Assembly (NCBI GenBank): GCA_963573305.1
Contig: OY754337.1
Coordinates: 50,605,164-50,669,163 of the forward strand
Direction: 5' to 3'
Length of the DNA: 64,000 bases
Source: Pyrrhosoma nymphula
Taxonomy: Eukaryota; Arthropoda; Insecta; Odonata; Coenagrionidae
Shown: positions 33,880 to 46,852 of the stretch, in pieces
How positions within the stretch are numbered: position 1 is the stretch's first letter
How the letters are laid out: each line of letters starts with the position of its first letter
Made by a program: the position numbers and the translations under genes
The notes under the pieces: generated by a model
Told to the model about the DNA's origin: nothing
The model's database searches: none
What the model saw: only the letters and a program-made list of their open reading frames with translations

Positions 33880-34690
33880 CATGCACAACACTGAGGGTAT
33901 GCTACCAATATTACAGAAACTATTTGTATTAATGTATTTTGCTACTACATAAACGCACAGAGATACAAGAGTCATACAGGAAGCATGCAAAACGTGCTTT
34001 TGGCACTACTTAGATGATTAAGAAACGAGCATTAGGGAGCAAATCAACTAATTAGCTACACTACCTATCTACAAACCTAGTTAAATGTCACATTGGCAGC
34101 TGTTATGGCCTCTGATCGTTCGTGGGGAAAATGGCATTTTAAAACTGTCCGTTTTTAGTCTATTTCCCTAATTTTATTCCTATTCTCAATGGTTGTCTGG
34201 TGGATTTCGTAAAATTTTATTGACATCGTCATAAAATTAATTGGCTTAGAGATAACATAATATATTAAATCTAAATTTTAACCGACGGTTTGAAAGCATA
34301 TCCCATCCTAGTTGTTGCAGAAGGCTTGTAACACTAACAGAATTGCCAAAACGGCCTTTACCTTATTTTGCCGATCTTCGCTGCACTCGTTCTATGTCTG
34401 TTTTTAAGCCTACCTCACAAGGATCCCAAATATTGGCAGTGTAATCCAATTGGGGTGTGAAAAGATAGAAGTAACTGAATTCCCTAATGTTATAGTCGCA
34501 CTTGATAAGTACTCAGTATGGTAAGAATCCTCCATAAGTAGGCCTACAATTTACTCTTGGCACAACAATTTCGTTGAGATTGGCCGTTCTGTACGGCATT
34601 AAAAATCTCCCGGGATTTCCTATATACTTGTTTCTCCGGTCATTGGATGGGTTGTAAAGAGCCAAATGCATGGTCACCTACCACAATTGT
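33880..34690 (-). pseudogene. LINE 3'-end copy, strongly decayed
   Basis: This segment parallels 63260-64000 over about 800 bp in the same orientation, sharing blocks such as gctacactacctat, gttcgtgggnaaaatggcat and cggtttgaaagc/cggtctgaaagc. In the other copy the region encodes the C-terminal domain of a LINE RT; here the frame is destroyed. Both copies end at similar points in the 3' direction (low coordinates). Confidence 0.7.
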
Positions 34691-34979
34691 TCCTTAGATT
34701 TGACCCCTTCTCATTTTTTATCGTGGATTGTTCATCAAAGAGGATGTTGGTCCCACCTTTACAGGCCGATCTCGCTAAGCTTAGAAATCGAAAGTTTCAG
34801 AAGGGACACCTCATCTATTGGCTCTAGTTTGGCGAGAAATTTACTGTAGTTGGAATATCGCCTGTATCACAAACGGTGGTCATATCGAACCAATATAATT
34901 ATTTAATAAAAAAATGCTTCATGTTTTTCCAATATAATGAAAACTTTAACGATTCTGTAAGTCATTGTAAATTTTTTGG

Positions 34980-35150
34980 ATCAATTGTTGAATCTCCCTC
35001 CGCTTTGACCAATTGTATTTTCCTCCCTAAATATATTCAATTGTAGAATTTCCACCCCAAATATATTCAATTGTAGAATTTCCCCCAGGGCATGAATTAT
35101 GGGTTCAGGATGATCATTTGTCGAATCTCCCCCCCGTTTTGAATTATTGG
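34980..35150. repeat. Degenerate minisatellite-like caattgtagaat repeat
   Basis: Two adjacent units of about 32 bp share aaatatattcaattgtagaa (about 35028-35090). Looser copies with caattgtagaat and C-runs recur at 35000, 35125, 36075-36105 and 36215-36245, suggesting a scattered minisatellite. Confidence 0.6.
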
Positions 35151-35282
35151 TTGAGGATATCTAGAATAAATTTAAAAAATAATAAAATATTAGAGAAAGT
35201 TTACTATTTAAAAATTTGAAATTTTATAAATAGTAGTTTGATATCAATTAATACATTTATTTATCCAAGATATAGTGGAGCA

Positions 35283-35621
35283 CAGTGGCGTAGCCAGGTT
35301 TTGGGTCTAGGGGGCGCCGCGCCGGTGGGGGAGAGGTGGAGGGGAAAAATTTTTAGGGGGCGCCGACTTATAAATTCACCAGTTTACTAAACTTAAATTA
35401 CTGTTATACACTTTTACTGTATTATTTTGTTCGTTATATACTATGATCCAAACCTCTAGACCTTGTAGAATTTATTGTTGATAATTAAGTTATGACATTG
35501 ATTCACGTATGTATATGGGACTTTAGAATGGAAACATTCACAGGCTTATGGGCGCCAGAAAACAGGGGGCGGGGGGACATTCGCCTCCCCCCTCTGCCTC
35601 CCCCCTCTGGCTACGCTACTG
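35283..35621. mobile_element. hAT-like MITE with exact 8-bp TSD
   Basis: It begins cagtggcgtagccagg and ends ctggctacgctactg, giving about 15-bp inverted ends. It is flanked by an exact 8-bp duplication, gtggagca, at 35275-35282 and 35622-35629. It is 339 bp long, non-coding, with C/G-rich subterminal regions and an AT-rich middle. It is the same family type as 24883-25153, in the same SPR intron. Confidence 0.9.
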
Positions 35622-35629
35622 GTGGAGCA

Positions 35630-36871
35630 ATGTGTCTACACAAATTTTTAAAGCCATTTAATGAAAATCTGTCTCTCCAATAGAATTATTGTAGGTATGA
35701 ATTCAACATTTACCTTCTGCATCCACGTATTTTCTTTTTTTGAGCCTTGTGCTTGGTTCAGTATGCCTCGATATGTTGGGTATTCACTACAGTCTGAGTT
35801 TTGACAAGGTTTATCGAATGATTAACAGTTCTGTGAACGAAAGCAAGTCTTTGTATATTTTTGTAAGACTTCCATTAATTGGTATAAATAATAGAGCCTG
35901 GATTAACAACTGTTGGTATAATTGGCATAAGTGTAGCTGCATCTCTGCGTTCTACGATCTCCATGTAGCCAACTGCCGAACTGACACTGTGTCAGCTAAA
36001 ACAAAAATCCACAAATGTAAGGCTTCTGTAAAAAACAAGATTCGTCCGTCTCTACTACAAACCCTGGACCACTTGAATCAATTGTAGAATATTCCCCCCG
36101 GATTTTTTACAAAAAAACAGTAAGTTATTATCATTAAATTACAAAAGTTGCTTCACTAAAATTAATTATGAAACTAGTTGTAAAATAATGAAATTCAGTT
36201 GATGTATCTCCCCCCAACTTGAACCAATTGTAGAATTCCCCCAACTTGACTCAGTTATACGTCATCGGAGAAGGGGGGAAGGAATTATTTTACAACTGAT
36301 CCAAATTTTTATATGCTTTTGAAGTTGTAATGTCGTTATTGAAACACCATTTATTAATCCGGTAATAGTTTGGAGGCTACGGTATCAGTTAATGACAAGA
36401 AGATTGCACTGACGTATCAGCGGATCCACTGTCTTCATTCGTTTAAAATCAAATGTATTGAGGCTGGAATAGTACTGCTCGCTGATGAATACGAGCTTAG
36501 CGACTGCGATAACTAAATAAAGTCGGTAAATTTGATCCGTATATCATTTCTGACGGACCCAATGATTCCTTCCTCCGTTATTCTGGACCTTTCTCTGGGG
36601 CCGTTGGCGTGGGAAAACCGCAGCTGCGGGCGAGGGAAAGGAAAACTCATGACCAGTGTCATTGAAAGCATAGAGGGGGTACGTTAAATGAAAATCTCAC
36701 TTTGCAAAAGAGCTCTTTCTCCAAATAGTCTCGACCATCAAGAGGGACTCGGGAAGAGAAGTTTTCATTTATTATTTCCATAGCGTGGTTTACAAATGGT
36801 GAAGGCAGGTCTGTAGTCAGTTTTCCCTCAAGTATTACTGATTCCAATTCTACGTGCGCGAGCCTCCATAA
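35630..36871. other. Non-coding DNA, no supported gene
   Basis: The frames at 35740-36087 (plus) and 36659-36847 (minus) have no recognisable domain and no flanking splice pattern that ties them to SPR. Confidence 0.45.
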
Positions 36872-37401
36872 GGGTGGGATTACGATCGACGATTCCTGAC
36901 GTGTCGAAATTGGACGGTGGCGTTCTGTTTTCCGTCATAGAAGAGGGTATTACGGGAATATCAGCGCCAATATTGTTTGACTGTTTACGTCAATCATTCA
37001 GGCCGTTTTTCAAACGGAGTTTGAAATGAATGTGAAGTAGTTGTTTTTTCATATTTTGCCATGAAAATAAAAAAACCGTAAATATGCTGAAAAAGTTTGC
37101 CTCATGAAAGTCACGAATGTTTCATAGTAAAGTTTAGAAATAAGACGGACAATCTGGAGATGAAATTTTCTAAATAATGAAGAAAAACCCCTCCTCTGAA
37201 TCCTCTGGCTGGCATTGACTTTGCGTGAAGATGTAAGTTAGACTTTGACAAGGTTCGTACAACGTCCGGACATTGTACTAGGTTCCACTACATCAGAGTC
37301 AACAATCTTCGGGAATGCCATCGTCCGTGTCCGTCACGTCATGACGTGACGTGACGGAACTCGTGACTTCGTGCAGGAAGCGTCGATCGTAATGCCACCC
37401 T
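36872..37401. mobile_element. MITE, 530 bp, about 31-bp inverted ends, ATA TSD
   Basis: The left end is agggtgggattacgatcgac and the right end the complement of agggtggcattacgatcgac; similarity extends to about 31 bp. The flanks are ata (36869-36871 and 37402-37404), a 3-bp (or TA) duplication. The interior has a short palindrome, gtcacgtcatgacgtgac, near 37334-37351. No coding frame. Confidence 0.8.
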
Positions 37402-37799
37402 ATAAGCGTGTAGCGGGGATTATAAACACACCAGAAATTGAGAGGAAGGGCAATTAACTGGTTTTTTGTTAGAATTGGTATTGGGTGTAAAAGGTCTAAA
37501 AATGAGACGTGTTTTTACGGCGCTATTTTATCGTTGTTTTTATTGAAATAATCTCCACCATCGAACCCAGAACCATGGAATGGGAAGACTCTGGGTGCTC
37601 CTGCAGAAATGGGTGCTCTTGGTACTTCACCAATCCTTATTTTGCACGTTTGTTTTAAAAATAAAGAGAACGTATTAAACGCTGGTTATAGATTCAGGAT
37701 GGTCTGTGATTCAGTTTTGGACAAATAGAAGTTCTTATATTCACTAAGCTCGAGTCACATTTGATCAACAATTTGAAAAAAAAAATTGATTGAAGTTTA

Positions 37800-38165
37800 G
37801 GGTGGTTCTACTGTAAAATGAGTTACATGTCATTAAATACATCGCTTGTCTACTTTCAGAGACAGTGTCCTCTATTTGACATTAGGAACAAAATCTAACC
37901 TTCCACTCCATTTTATTCTGGAATTAAACTTGAAATTACATGGTGTCAAATGCGAGGAAAATATTAGTTCATATAACTGGCATTTTCCCCGAAAAATCTG
38001 TTTATAAGTAATGCAGACTCCCAGTGAATTGAGGGAAAATAAAATGTAGGCAACTGCTCATCCTGTGTTTTGAGTCGTTTGCAAATTTATGCCGAAATTA
38101 AAGTCAAAATGCGTCAATTCAATGGAAATGGCGCTGCAGTCGGAAAAATTGCCCATTAAAATAAA
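37800..38165 (+). repeat. Dispersed repeat, related to 56820-56930 and 57360-57720
   Basis: It shares ggtggttc-accgt, gccattaaat, gtcctctatttg and, at the far end, tggcgctgcagtcgg with the sequences near 56825-56930 and 57390-57715. The copies are diverged and differ in spacing. Nothing coding is present. I infer an old interspersed repeat. Confidence 0.45.
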
Positions 38166-39379
38166 TTTATAATAATTGCCCAGTAATGGCATATTTTGTA
38201 CCTCTACTTTGTTTTGCAATAACTAAAGCACGTCATAAATGAAGGCATTATTTTTTAAAACGAGACAAACATACATTTTGAATTTAGAGCATATCTAGTT
38301 TGACTTACGCAGTCGCGGTGGAACTGCGTTAATACCTGCACACTAAGCCAGGGCCTTTAAATCGTGGCAATGTCGGACCCTGTTCGCTTTAGTCGTAAAC
38401 CTCACTCTGTTGGAGATAGTAACTTTACGCATGAACAGCGAAATGCTCTCCATCAAAGCTAGCGTGTACGTGTTTCGAATACAAGCATTCTCGATTGTGC
38501 TTTATAGCGCCTGGGCTCGCTGTCGCTGTATCTCTAAACTTGACCCTTCGTGCTGGATTGAACTTTAATACTTTCCGACTGGGCAAGGTGGACTGGGAAA
38601 CGATTTGTTTCTTCATATGTAGAAGAGAAAACATTTCCTGTGAGTAACGTCACATATTTCCAATGAATGGAATTTTGTCTGTCCATCAGATTTAAAAGTA
38701 AAAGCTCATTCGCATCAGTAATAATTGAGCCTGGTTCGTTGTCGGTGAAACATCGCGGCCGGTAAGGGATGTCCACTTGTACGCCTTCGATCATAGATGA
38801 CGCGCGCCATCTGTCCGATGCATTGCTAACGGACCAGAGCAAGGTGTTTGATATGACTGCGGAAATTCCACCATGTTTCGATCCCTCTATACTCGTAAAG
38901 TGCTCTTAACAAGATACCAAAATAGGAATCGGTATTCCTCTGAAGAATATCTATACCCAAAACAAAAACACTTTTTATGCCGAAATTTTACCCAATGAGG
39001 GTAAATTTTTAACCTTCTTACCGATCGTTTTTGGGTTACAAATCGGATTCTATGTCACAGTCGAACGGATTTTAACAGTGATCGACATACATGGTATCCA
39101 ATATATGTTCATAGGTACGCGCTCTATTGGTAATCTTTTAGAAGAACTTTGCTAAAGGAGCAACACAAGGGATTACAGCAAATTGTTTTCCTAATCTTGC
39201 GTCTACACTATTTGCACAAGCCTATGCATACGTAACTTTGATCCATTGTACAGTAACCCTTTTGTAATCCATAGGGGAAGCAGTAACGATTCCGATACGG
39301 TATTAATGCTTTTCAAATTGAGCTAATTTTGCTCCTACACTGTGCGATTAGTGTTATGAGACTAGCGGCGAAGCAGGTT
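38166..39379. other. Non-coding DNA, no supported feature
   Basis: No coding similarity or repeat pair was found. The 102-codon minus-strand frame at 38534-38842 has no domain features. Confidence 0.45.
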
Positions 39380-39908
39380 AAGGTGGTTGAAGCGAATTCT
39401 TTTTATGTACAGATTTCCGTGAATATTGACACACATTTTAGTGATATATTTGGATAAAAGTAAAAAAATGCATCATAGCGATTTGGTTTTTGGCAATTCA
39501 ATGCTATTTTAACACTTATCTTTATGGCACATGACGTATATTTCGTAATAACTCAATGACACAAGTAAAGATTTTCTTCTCAACGCTAAGTAATGCTTTT
39601 TTCATTATTATTATGATTGCTAAGAAATAGTAAGGTGTCACGCTGATTTAAATATTTGGAAACAACATATTTAAATATAATTTCGTCTACATTTCGAATA
39701 CCGCGCCGAAAAATAGTCATTAAGAAATTTGATTAAAGAAAAAATTTCAATTTAAGATTGTTGTATAATTTCTATTACTGCCAGTGTGGTGTGTTCCAGC
39801 GCATAAACATATACACCCAAATAAAATGTGACCCAATAATATTTTTGACTTAAAATATTATTAAAAGTGCACTCAACCAATGACCCACGATTACCGCTCC
39901 AGCCACCG
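39380..39908 (-). mobile_element. AAGGTGG-family MITE, copy 1 (inverted)
   Basis: The ends are aaggtggttgaagcg at left and, at right, the complement of cggtggctggagcggtaatc. The complement of its interior matches the copies at 40841 and 45614, for example gcgcggtattcgaaa, ttaaatat and gcgtgacacctt. It is non-coding. Confidence 0.7.
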
Positions 39909-40840
39909 CGACTTTGGAATTACATGATAGTTTACTTCCCTTGGGTCAGCAATCTTTGACTTCTATGACAGTTACGAGTTAAAAGATCTATCGATTCGTA
40001 TCGATACTTGTAGGGCATCTTTCTACTTACACATTACTTCCGGTTTCTTCCCTCAGGAGAGAATGACGAAAGTAAGCGTGAATACGATAACTTCGAAAAT
40101 GGACTTACATCGGAAATCATTGCGTTTGTACTCTGTTCTTTTCGAGATCCATAAAGAATTTGTGGATTTTATAAATTTGTGTATTTTACATTAAACATGC
40201 GTGCATTGATTTTTAAAGCGTATCCAGTGCAAGAATTTATATTATTCTTATTATTCAGTACCAGAAATGTCAGAAGTTTTATCTTTGTGTTCTCTTAACA
40301 ATTTAAAAAAGTTTCTTGGCAAAAAAATAAACACTTGCATTCATAGCCGTGATTCTTCATTCGAAAAATTGATTCGTTGTTAACGTTTTCAATCCCTGTC
40401 ATCAATTATGTGATCAATATTTCACCGGATAGAGAGGGATTTTATCGAAGATTCGAAATGCTGGCAAAATAGAAGCCTATGTTCCATGTAAGTGCAAACC
40501 GCGGCCGATTAATACCGATATCGATCCCTTCTGCCATAGAAGTACACATCACATCGTCACATCGAAGTGCTTTTTGTAAGCGAGTCCTATAGCTACAGAC
40601 ATAGAAGAAACTTCCGTGTGTAAAACCCTCCTTTATGGCGTGCGAAGTACAGATGAAGCTGGAGATGGGCTTGGAAAATCATCACCTAGAACGCAGACTG
40701 CAGCATCATAACTGGCCTTCTTCTTTTAATAGTTTCAGTACCACCAGTCCCGTAGGTCATATATACGTACAGTAATGGATTTATTAAGGCTACTTAACTT
40801 ACTTTTTAAACTTGTTTTACTTCCAATTCCACCGCTTATT

Positions 40841-42262
40841 AAGGTGTCTGGAGCGGTAATCGTGGGTCATTCAGTGCAAATTTTTATCATTTATTAAGTA
40901 AATCGAAAGAAATTCTGGAACCACATGTCACTTAAGTTCATCTGTTTATTCGGAGGAACTCACCATGCAAGTAGAATGGGAATGGTACCAAAATGATATA
41001 TTAAAATTTTTTTCTTTGATTAAAGCGTAGCCTCCGAGATATACAGGCCATAACACTACCCCCCCCCCCCCAGTTTTATTTAGAAGGCCTACGAAAAGCG
41101 CGGGAAATGCGCTTCCTGTGCATTTCTTATGGCAAGGTTCAACAAAGTTAGGCAATTATTTCTTGTCATATATGCCGCATTTTAAGGGCCACATTAGTTT
41201 CATAAAAAATATGTATGCTCTTGGAAAATCATTCGTTTTATTTTAGCAGGGCTTTTAAGACAATCATTATTCGAAAACGGAAAGAAATATTGTCGACGCG
41301 AATTTTAATTCTACTGAGATTGCGGTAAATATATTTCCCTCACAATCTTGATCGACAAACACTACCTGACACCAAATAGGGTAGATTAAGGATACCATTA
41401 TATTAAATTTTATGCAGGTAATAAAAGCACAAACGGATACTGATGACTTACATATTTGATTCTGAATGTCATGCGATGTAAATTCTCAATGGAGGATGAA
41501 GACGTCATATATTTCAGATAGTCTTTTAACGCTCCCCTTCGCTACAGAAACAACTTCTGTTCTCATGGTACGCAAAGTACTATTTGTTTGAGGGACAAAA
41601 TCAAATAAATGGCAAATAAAAATCTATTCACTTTCTATAGGCCTCCTTAAATTTCGTGTACTTATATTGTGATAAAATCACATTGCAATGATTTATGAAT
41701 TTCTGCAGCAATCGGTTATGATGCAAAATCACATTTAATAAAAATATACGGTACTAACCAACCCTTATCTGCCACAAACCTTTTATTAGATTTTTTTTCA
41801 ATCATCTCCGTAAGAACAAACACGATTTTAGGCCTACTACCTGAAAACAGAAATTCGGGTGTTCAGACCTGTAAATCTCGAAGGCTACGGATTAAAGCAT
41901 GCAATGATCAGAGTTTTCAGCACGGCATTCGAAATTTAGACGGAGTTATATTTAAATATGCTGTTTTCGAATATTGAAATCTTGATATATATAAACCTAT
42001 AGGTAACAATTATGGTAATAATAAATGTATTATTGAGCGTCAAGAATGATATCTATTCATTTGTAATCGAATTGTTACAAAATATATGTCCTGTGCCATT
42101 AGGCTACGCGTTTAAATAGAATTGAATTGCCAAAAAACCCAATAGGTATGATGCAATTATTTTCACTTTTATTTATAGATATCGCCAATGAAAACACGCA
42201 AGCAGAGTGTCACGCAGATCTGTTCATGGACCAAAATCGCTTCAACCAAATTGATATCGAAT
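40841..42262 (+). mobile_element. AAGGTGG-family MITE, copy 2, apparently interrupted
   Basis: It starts aaggtgtctggagcggtaat (40841) and matches copy 3 to about 41020. Similarity resumes near 41893 (attaaagcatgcaatgatcagagttttc) and goes on to about 42260. The roughly 870 bp between is bounded by a 28-bp inverted repeat (41022-41049 with 41866-41893, 23 matches by eye) and looks inserted. A second inverted pair (41629-41715, 42320-42406) crosses the right junction. Confidence 0.6.
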
Positions 42263-42406
42263 GCGCAGAATCAAGCGAAGTTCTGGTTATGACTCGCGGC
42301 GAAAGCATCAAAGCCGAAGCCGATTGCTGCAGAAATTCATAAATCATTGCAATGTGATTTTATCACAATATAAGTACACGGAATTTAAGAAGGCCTATAG
42401 AAAGTG
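41629..42406. repeat. Near-perfect 87-bp inverted repeat pair, 604-bp spacer
   Basis: Arm 41629-41715 begins cactttctataggcct and ends cagcaatcgg. Arm 42320-42406 is its reverse complement with only two differences by eye. The spacer contains part of the AAGGTGG-family MITE. The high identity contrasts with the decayed interior. No target duplication was seen. Confidence 0.88.
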
Positions 42407-45400
42407 ATCAAATGGTTTTAGTAAAAGCCGTTCATTGCTTTTAAATTTTCATGATTTTTTTCTTAATTTTATGAGGCCCAATTTTTACGGATTCTGTTCA
42501 ATAGACGAGTGGTTATAATGGCAGTGCGAACGTAATTCAACAAATACCAGCAGCCTCCCTCTGCTCTGTTGTGTGGAATATATCCCACAGTTAGTTAGTT
42601 TGCATAAGCTACAGAAATTGATTATTCCTACACTGCTACATACTGGCAAAACGAACATTTTATAGAGCAAACCAATTAGGGGCACAACCCAATGTTGAAC
42701 CTTAATTTCAATGCCTAGATGATTAACTTTAGTTTGTAGTCGTTTCCCTCAACCCTTCTGGTGTGATGACCCGTGAATCAGTCACAATCCACTTCTATTG
42801 ACTTTATCTGTTACTCCTCCGACGACTTTTATAAAATCCTAAGTTATATTTCGGGAATAATTATTTAAAATAGTAACTTTCTTTCTTGGACTTGTTACGG
42901 AAGGTTCCTCCTTTGATTTTCCCAGAGTAAAATTAAAAAAAATAGGTGTGCTAGTAAGTTTTCCAAACGTTGCGTGCTCGTTGATGGAAAAAATCGGTTA
43001 ATAAACGCTGGCGTGCTCTTGAAAAAGAGACAGGCTGGATAATTAATTACGAGTGGGAAACAAATTATAGTCACAGGTGCCGCTGGAGATTAGGGATATA
43101 AATGTTGGAATGAATGCTATAATACTTGCATACTAAAGGCCCAATCTAAAAATGGCTTTTGAAACGTTTATTCATATAATTTTATTGATTTATTAAATGA
43201 CAAACTTAGAGAAATGCCGCCGCCCATCGTGGCTTCGGCCCTCAGAAGCTACTTTTTACCTTTTTTTAGCGTAATTTAAAGTGGAGTATGCAATGTTATC
43301 AACCCCTGCAGTACCCGCGCCAAGCTCTGCTTTCCCTGCTAATGGCTATGATGCTCCACCTGTCAGTTTTGGCACATTTTCGCCAGTATCTCACAAGAGA
43401 AACCAAATCCTAGTAATGCCCTTGGCCCGATTTCACTCTGTTACTCGTGCTATTTATTATCCCATCTGAAAGGACTACCTTGAGAGCCGACATACCCGCA
43501 ACCCAACACTGTGAGGTATATATGCGTTACTTATTAAAGTGGAGTCAGCTTTGCATGGATAAAAACGAGCATTATAGGTTTTTGACAGTGTCCACCACTA
43601 AATGGTGCGTTGAGTTTGGTATTGTTACCTGATGCATCGGATTTTTCTTTTAATTTCGTTTTTTTTCGTCTTTCCGCGATTACTTCCGCGCTTCTTCTCT
43701 CACCAATTCTAACTTTTTTCCCTTTGTTTATTTATTTTTCCCTTCTCCTAGTTTCGCCACCTTAAACGTTATTTACTTTCGCATCCCCAATTTTGCATTG
43801 TTACCCCCCGAAAACACTACTTATATCGCTATTAGTTTATTATATCCCCCGAAAAAACTACTTTCACCTAATTACGCCATTATTATGGATGTTGGGTTAC
43901 AGTATTTATACATATTAATTTTATATCGTGTCAGTTAGTCAGTCAGTCTTTCTGTATCCATTTTGCGTATTTCTCTCTCAATTTTTGAGCTAGAGAAATG
44001 ATGTTTGGTGCATTAAATGTGGATTCTCTGTCTGTATGATTTGGTATTAGTTTTGGATTTTTAGCAGTTGGTGATGCAAAGAAAAATGCAAAAAACCGTG
44101 GTATAACTGCTAAACAACGATGAATTTATTTAGGTTAGCAACGGTGAAGTAAACAAACTACTCATTAAATTACAATCAGTTGTATGGGTATATAAACGTT
44201 GTTAATTTATCTTTTTCGGGTAAATGTTGATTGCACTACGATATCTGTATTACTTTATTTTCATTTCTTTTATTTCCCTTGATATATAGCTACTTTTACG
44301 CTAATGAAGGCGAAATTCGGCAATTAGTAGAGTTGAAAATCAAAGGTGCAGTTAAGTGTGTCAATCGAAGTTATTTAGAGAAGATATTTAGAAATTATCC
44401 GGGTGAATGTTTAATTGTATGCCTTTCCAAAACAATAAGGTTCATGCCAAATTTCTGTAAACTCAACGTTAATATAATCAATTAACTGTTTTGATATTGC
44501 CGTTCCCTTGATTTGGTTTTATTGCATAAGATATACGATTAGCTAGCGTAAATGAAATGAACCTCAAGAGTTTTCCACGCATTAAAGTCTTTGGATAAAT
44601 ACCTATGTATTAAACGTTTCAATACATTTGCATGTGCCGCTGTATCAATATTGGTACAAACTTCACGTCCAAAGTTTAGAAGTATTACTTATACCATTAC
44701 AAATGCTATATGAATGTGCGAGAAACTGACTCCGGAGATAAATAATTCATTACCAGTATTTGTTAATGTATGTCAAATATTGCTCTCGTGCTTGCTGTTT
44801 TGGGGAAGTAAAATTGCCAGTGGGGCACCTAAAACAATGCAATGTGCAAAAAAATGCCTTGGCTCTCTGTGTGATAGAAAGTGGAATTTTTGCCCTCATA
44901 TTTTTAGCTATGACTAACCAATCGTCGGAGTGACTGTATCAAAAAAATGGTACTCTCCTCAGTCAACTACAGTGAGCATTGCACAGAAAAATGAATATTA
45001 TTACTTTTTTTACTCCAAAATGTTCACTTATGTTTCAAAAACTATTCTCAATGTTTTTTCATTTTTGGGAAACATAGCTCTCATAAACTCATTTAGCCAT
45101 ATATATCGTACTGCTTCCACTTCAGTAGTGCAAAAAATGGAAAAACACCAAGTTCACCTCAAGAACACTCCGGGAAGAGACTGCCTGCAAAGCAGGCAGC
45201 AGGTCTGCTAGTATTATATTAATTTCTTCAAATCTAGTGGTTCTCCACTCCGATCCAATTAGCGGTCTCCTGACCTAGAGGCTAAGGGAGTTCGATCTTG
45301 AACTTGGGCGAGTATTGCATGTCTGATGTTAATCATCCGGTGCCACACACCCTTGAAGTGCATAACGAAGTGTATAACGACAAAATAACGATGGCCATCA

Positions 45401-45613
45401 ATGGAAATATTGAAAACGTTAATTTAGCCATAAAATAAGAATTTGAAGGACATATTTTGGCGATGCCCTGAAAAGGGCATGTCGCCACATTGGTTTTGAT
45501 TTTGATGTCACTGGGCTGTAAACAAAGTACCGACTGACTTAAAATATTAAACTTCTACATATAACGCATTTGCAGAGACTACATTAAGTAACGATTGACC
45601 ACTTACAGGATTT
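42407..45613. other. AT-rich DNA, no supported gene
   Basis: Frames at 43281, 44231, 44714 and 44930 (plus strand) lack recognisable domains and, being antisense to SPR within its large intron, are taken as chance. A tRNA-like ttcgatcttgaac near 45290 is too weak to call. Confidence 0.45.
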
Positions 45614-46155
45614 AAGGTGACCAGAGCGGTAATTGTTGGTAATTGAGTGCACATTTTAATATATTTTTTTAAGTAAGCCGAAAAAAATCTAGGACCACAT
45701 TTCATTTAAGTGCATCTGCTTATGCGCTGCAAGTCACCATAGCCAGTCTGGGAAATGATACAAAAATAAGTTTTAAATGTTATTCCTCAATTAGAGCATG
45801 TCATGATGAGAGTTTTCGGCGCGGTATTCGGAAGTTTAGACGAAATTATATTGAGATATATTTTAATTTCGAATATTGGGCCCGGCGTGACACCTTGATA
45901 TTTGTAAGGAACAATAGTAACAATAATAATAAATGTATTATTCGGTGTTAAGAAGAAAATATTCGCATATGTAATCGAATTATTACGAAATATATGTTAT
46001 GCGCTTAAAGGCTACGTGTTAAAAGAAAATTGAATTGCAAAAAAAAAAACAAATTGGTATCCTGCAATTTTTCACCTTTATCTATAGATATAATGAGAAT
46101 ACGCATTCAAAGTTCCACGCAATTGTGCAGAAGAAAAAATTGATCCAACCACCTT
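45614..46155 (+). mobile_element. AAGGTGG-family MITE, copy 3 (complete-looking)
   Basis: It begins aaggtgaccagagcggtaat and ends gatccaaccacctt, so the outer aaggtg/cacctt ends are inverted. The length is 542 bp. Interior landmarks shared with the other copies are ggcgcggtattcgg, aataataaatgtattattcg and tgtaatcgaattattacg. The interior is non-coding and AT-rich. Confidence 0.75.
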
Positions 46156-46852
46156 AGCATAATTCATCTTATCTTCCTTAGGTCTTCATATCTACGCTCA
46201 ATCTTTAACCTTGTTTAGGAACTCGGCCTACGAACGCTTGTAATATGAAGCAGGGGTCGACTGGAGTTCCATGTTTGACGCGTAGCGGAGGTAAATACCC
46301 ACCCGTTCGTCAATTTCTATGTTCGTCCGCGAGGGACGTCTGATTGTGAGGGACTACTTGACGACTGCTCATGCTTCTTCTTGGGGTACCGCCGTAGCAG
46401 ACGTCCCACATTGACACGGTTAACGTGTGACCAGGCCACTTCGCTGTTCTCTGTTAAATTTTTTAAGAGACCATAATAGCTGCCGGTGATACTTCATGAG
46501 TAGGTTTTTCGATAGGTAGTGTAGCTATTTATTTGGGGTTCTCTCCATTGCTTTTTACTTACTTTGTTGCTGAGACTCAATTATTGGGGTTTTCCATTGT
46601 TGCGTAGATAATTATTTGATTTGTACCCTTCATATTTGTCTTTTAGCTTGCTTAGTAGTGGTACCAGTACGTATCGCATGCTTCCATTACCACTATTTTA
46701 TTTCTGTGCATTTATTTAGTTACAAAATACATTGATGCTCAAAATTTTATGACATTTGCAATGAAAGAATGTTGTGTATGTTGGTGAAATTACTGCTCCT
46801 AACTGGTATTTACAGGCTATTTATACTGGATTAATAGCCGTAGCTTCTAAGG

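Noticed and set aside
35283..35621. Possible coding in the C/G-rich ends of the MITE
   Set aside because: Low-complexity C/G runs within a well delimited non-autonomous element.
35740..36087. 115-codon plus-strand frame
   Set aside because: No domain, low-complexity neighbours, and it lies antisense inside the SPR intron.
36659..36847. 62-codon minus-strand frame as a possible extra SPR exon
   Set aside because: It lies between two exons that already join in phase with conserved sequence, and has no SPR similarity.
38534..38842. 102-codon minus-strand frame in the SPR intron
   Set aside because: No similarity to GPCR exons and no matching phase-0 splice sites.
45240..45345. Possible tRNA-like sequence with ttcgatcttgaac
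   Set aside because: No A box at the right distance and no cloverleaf arms.
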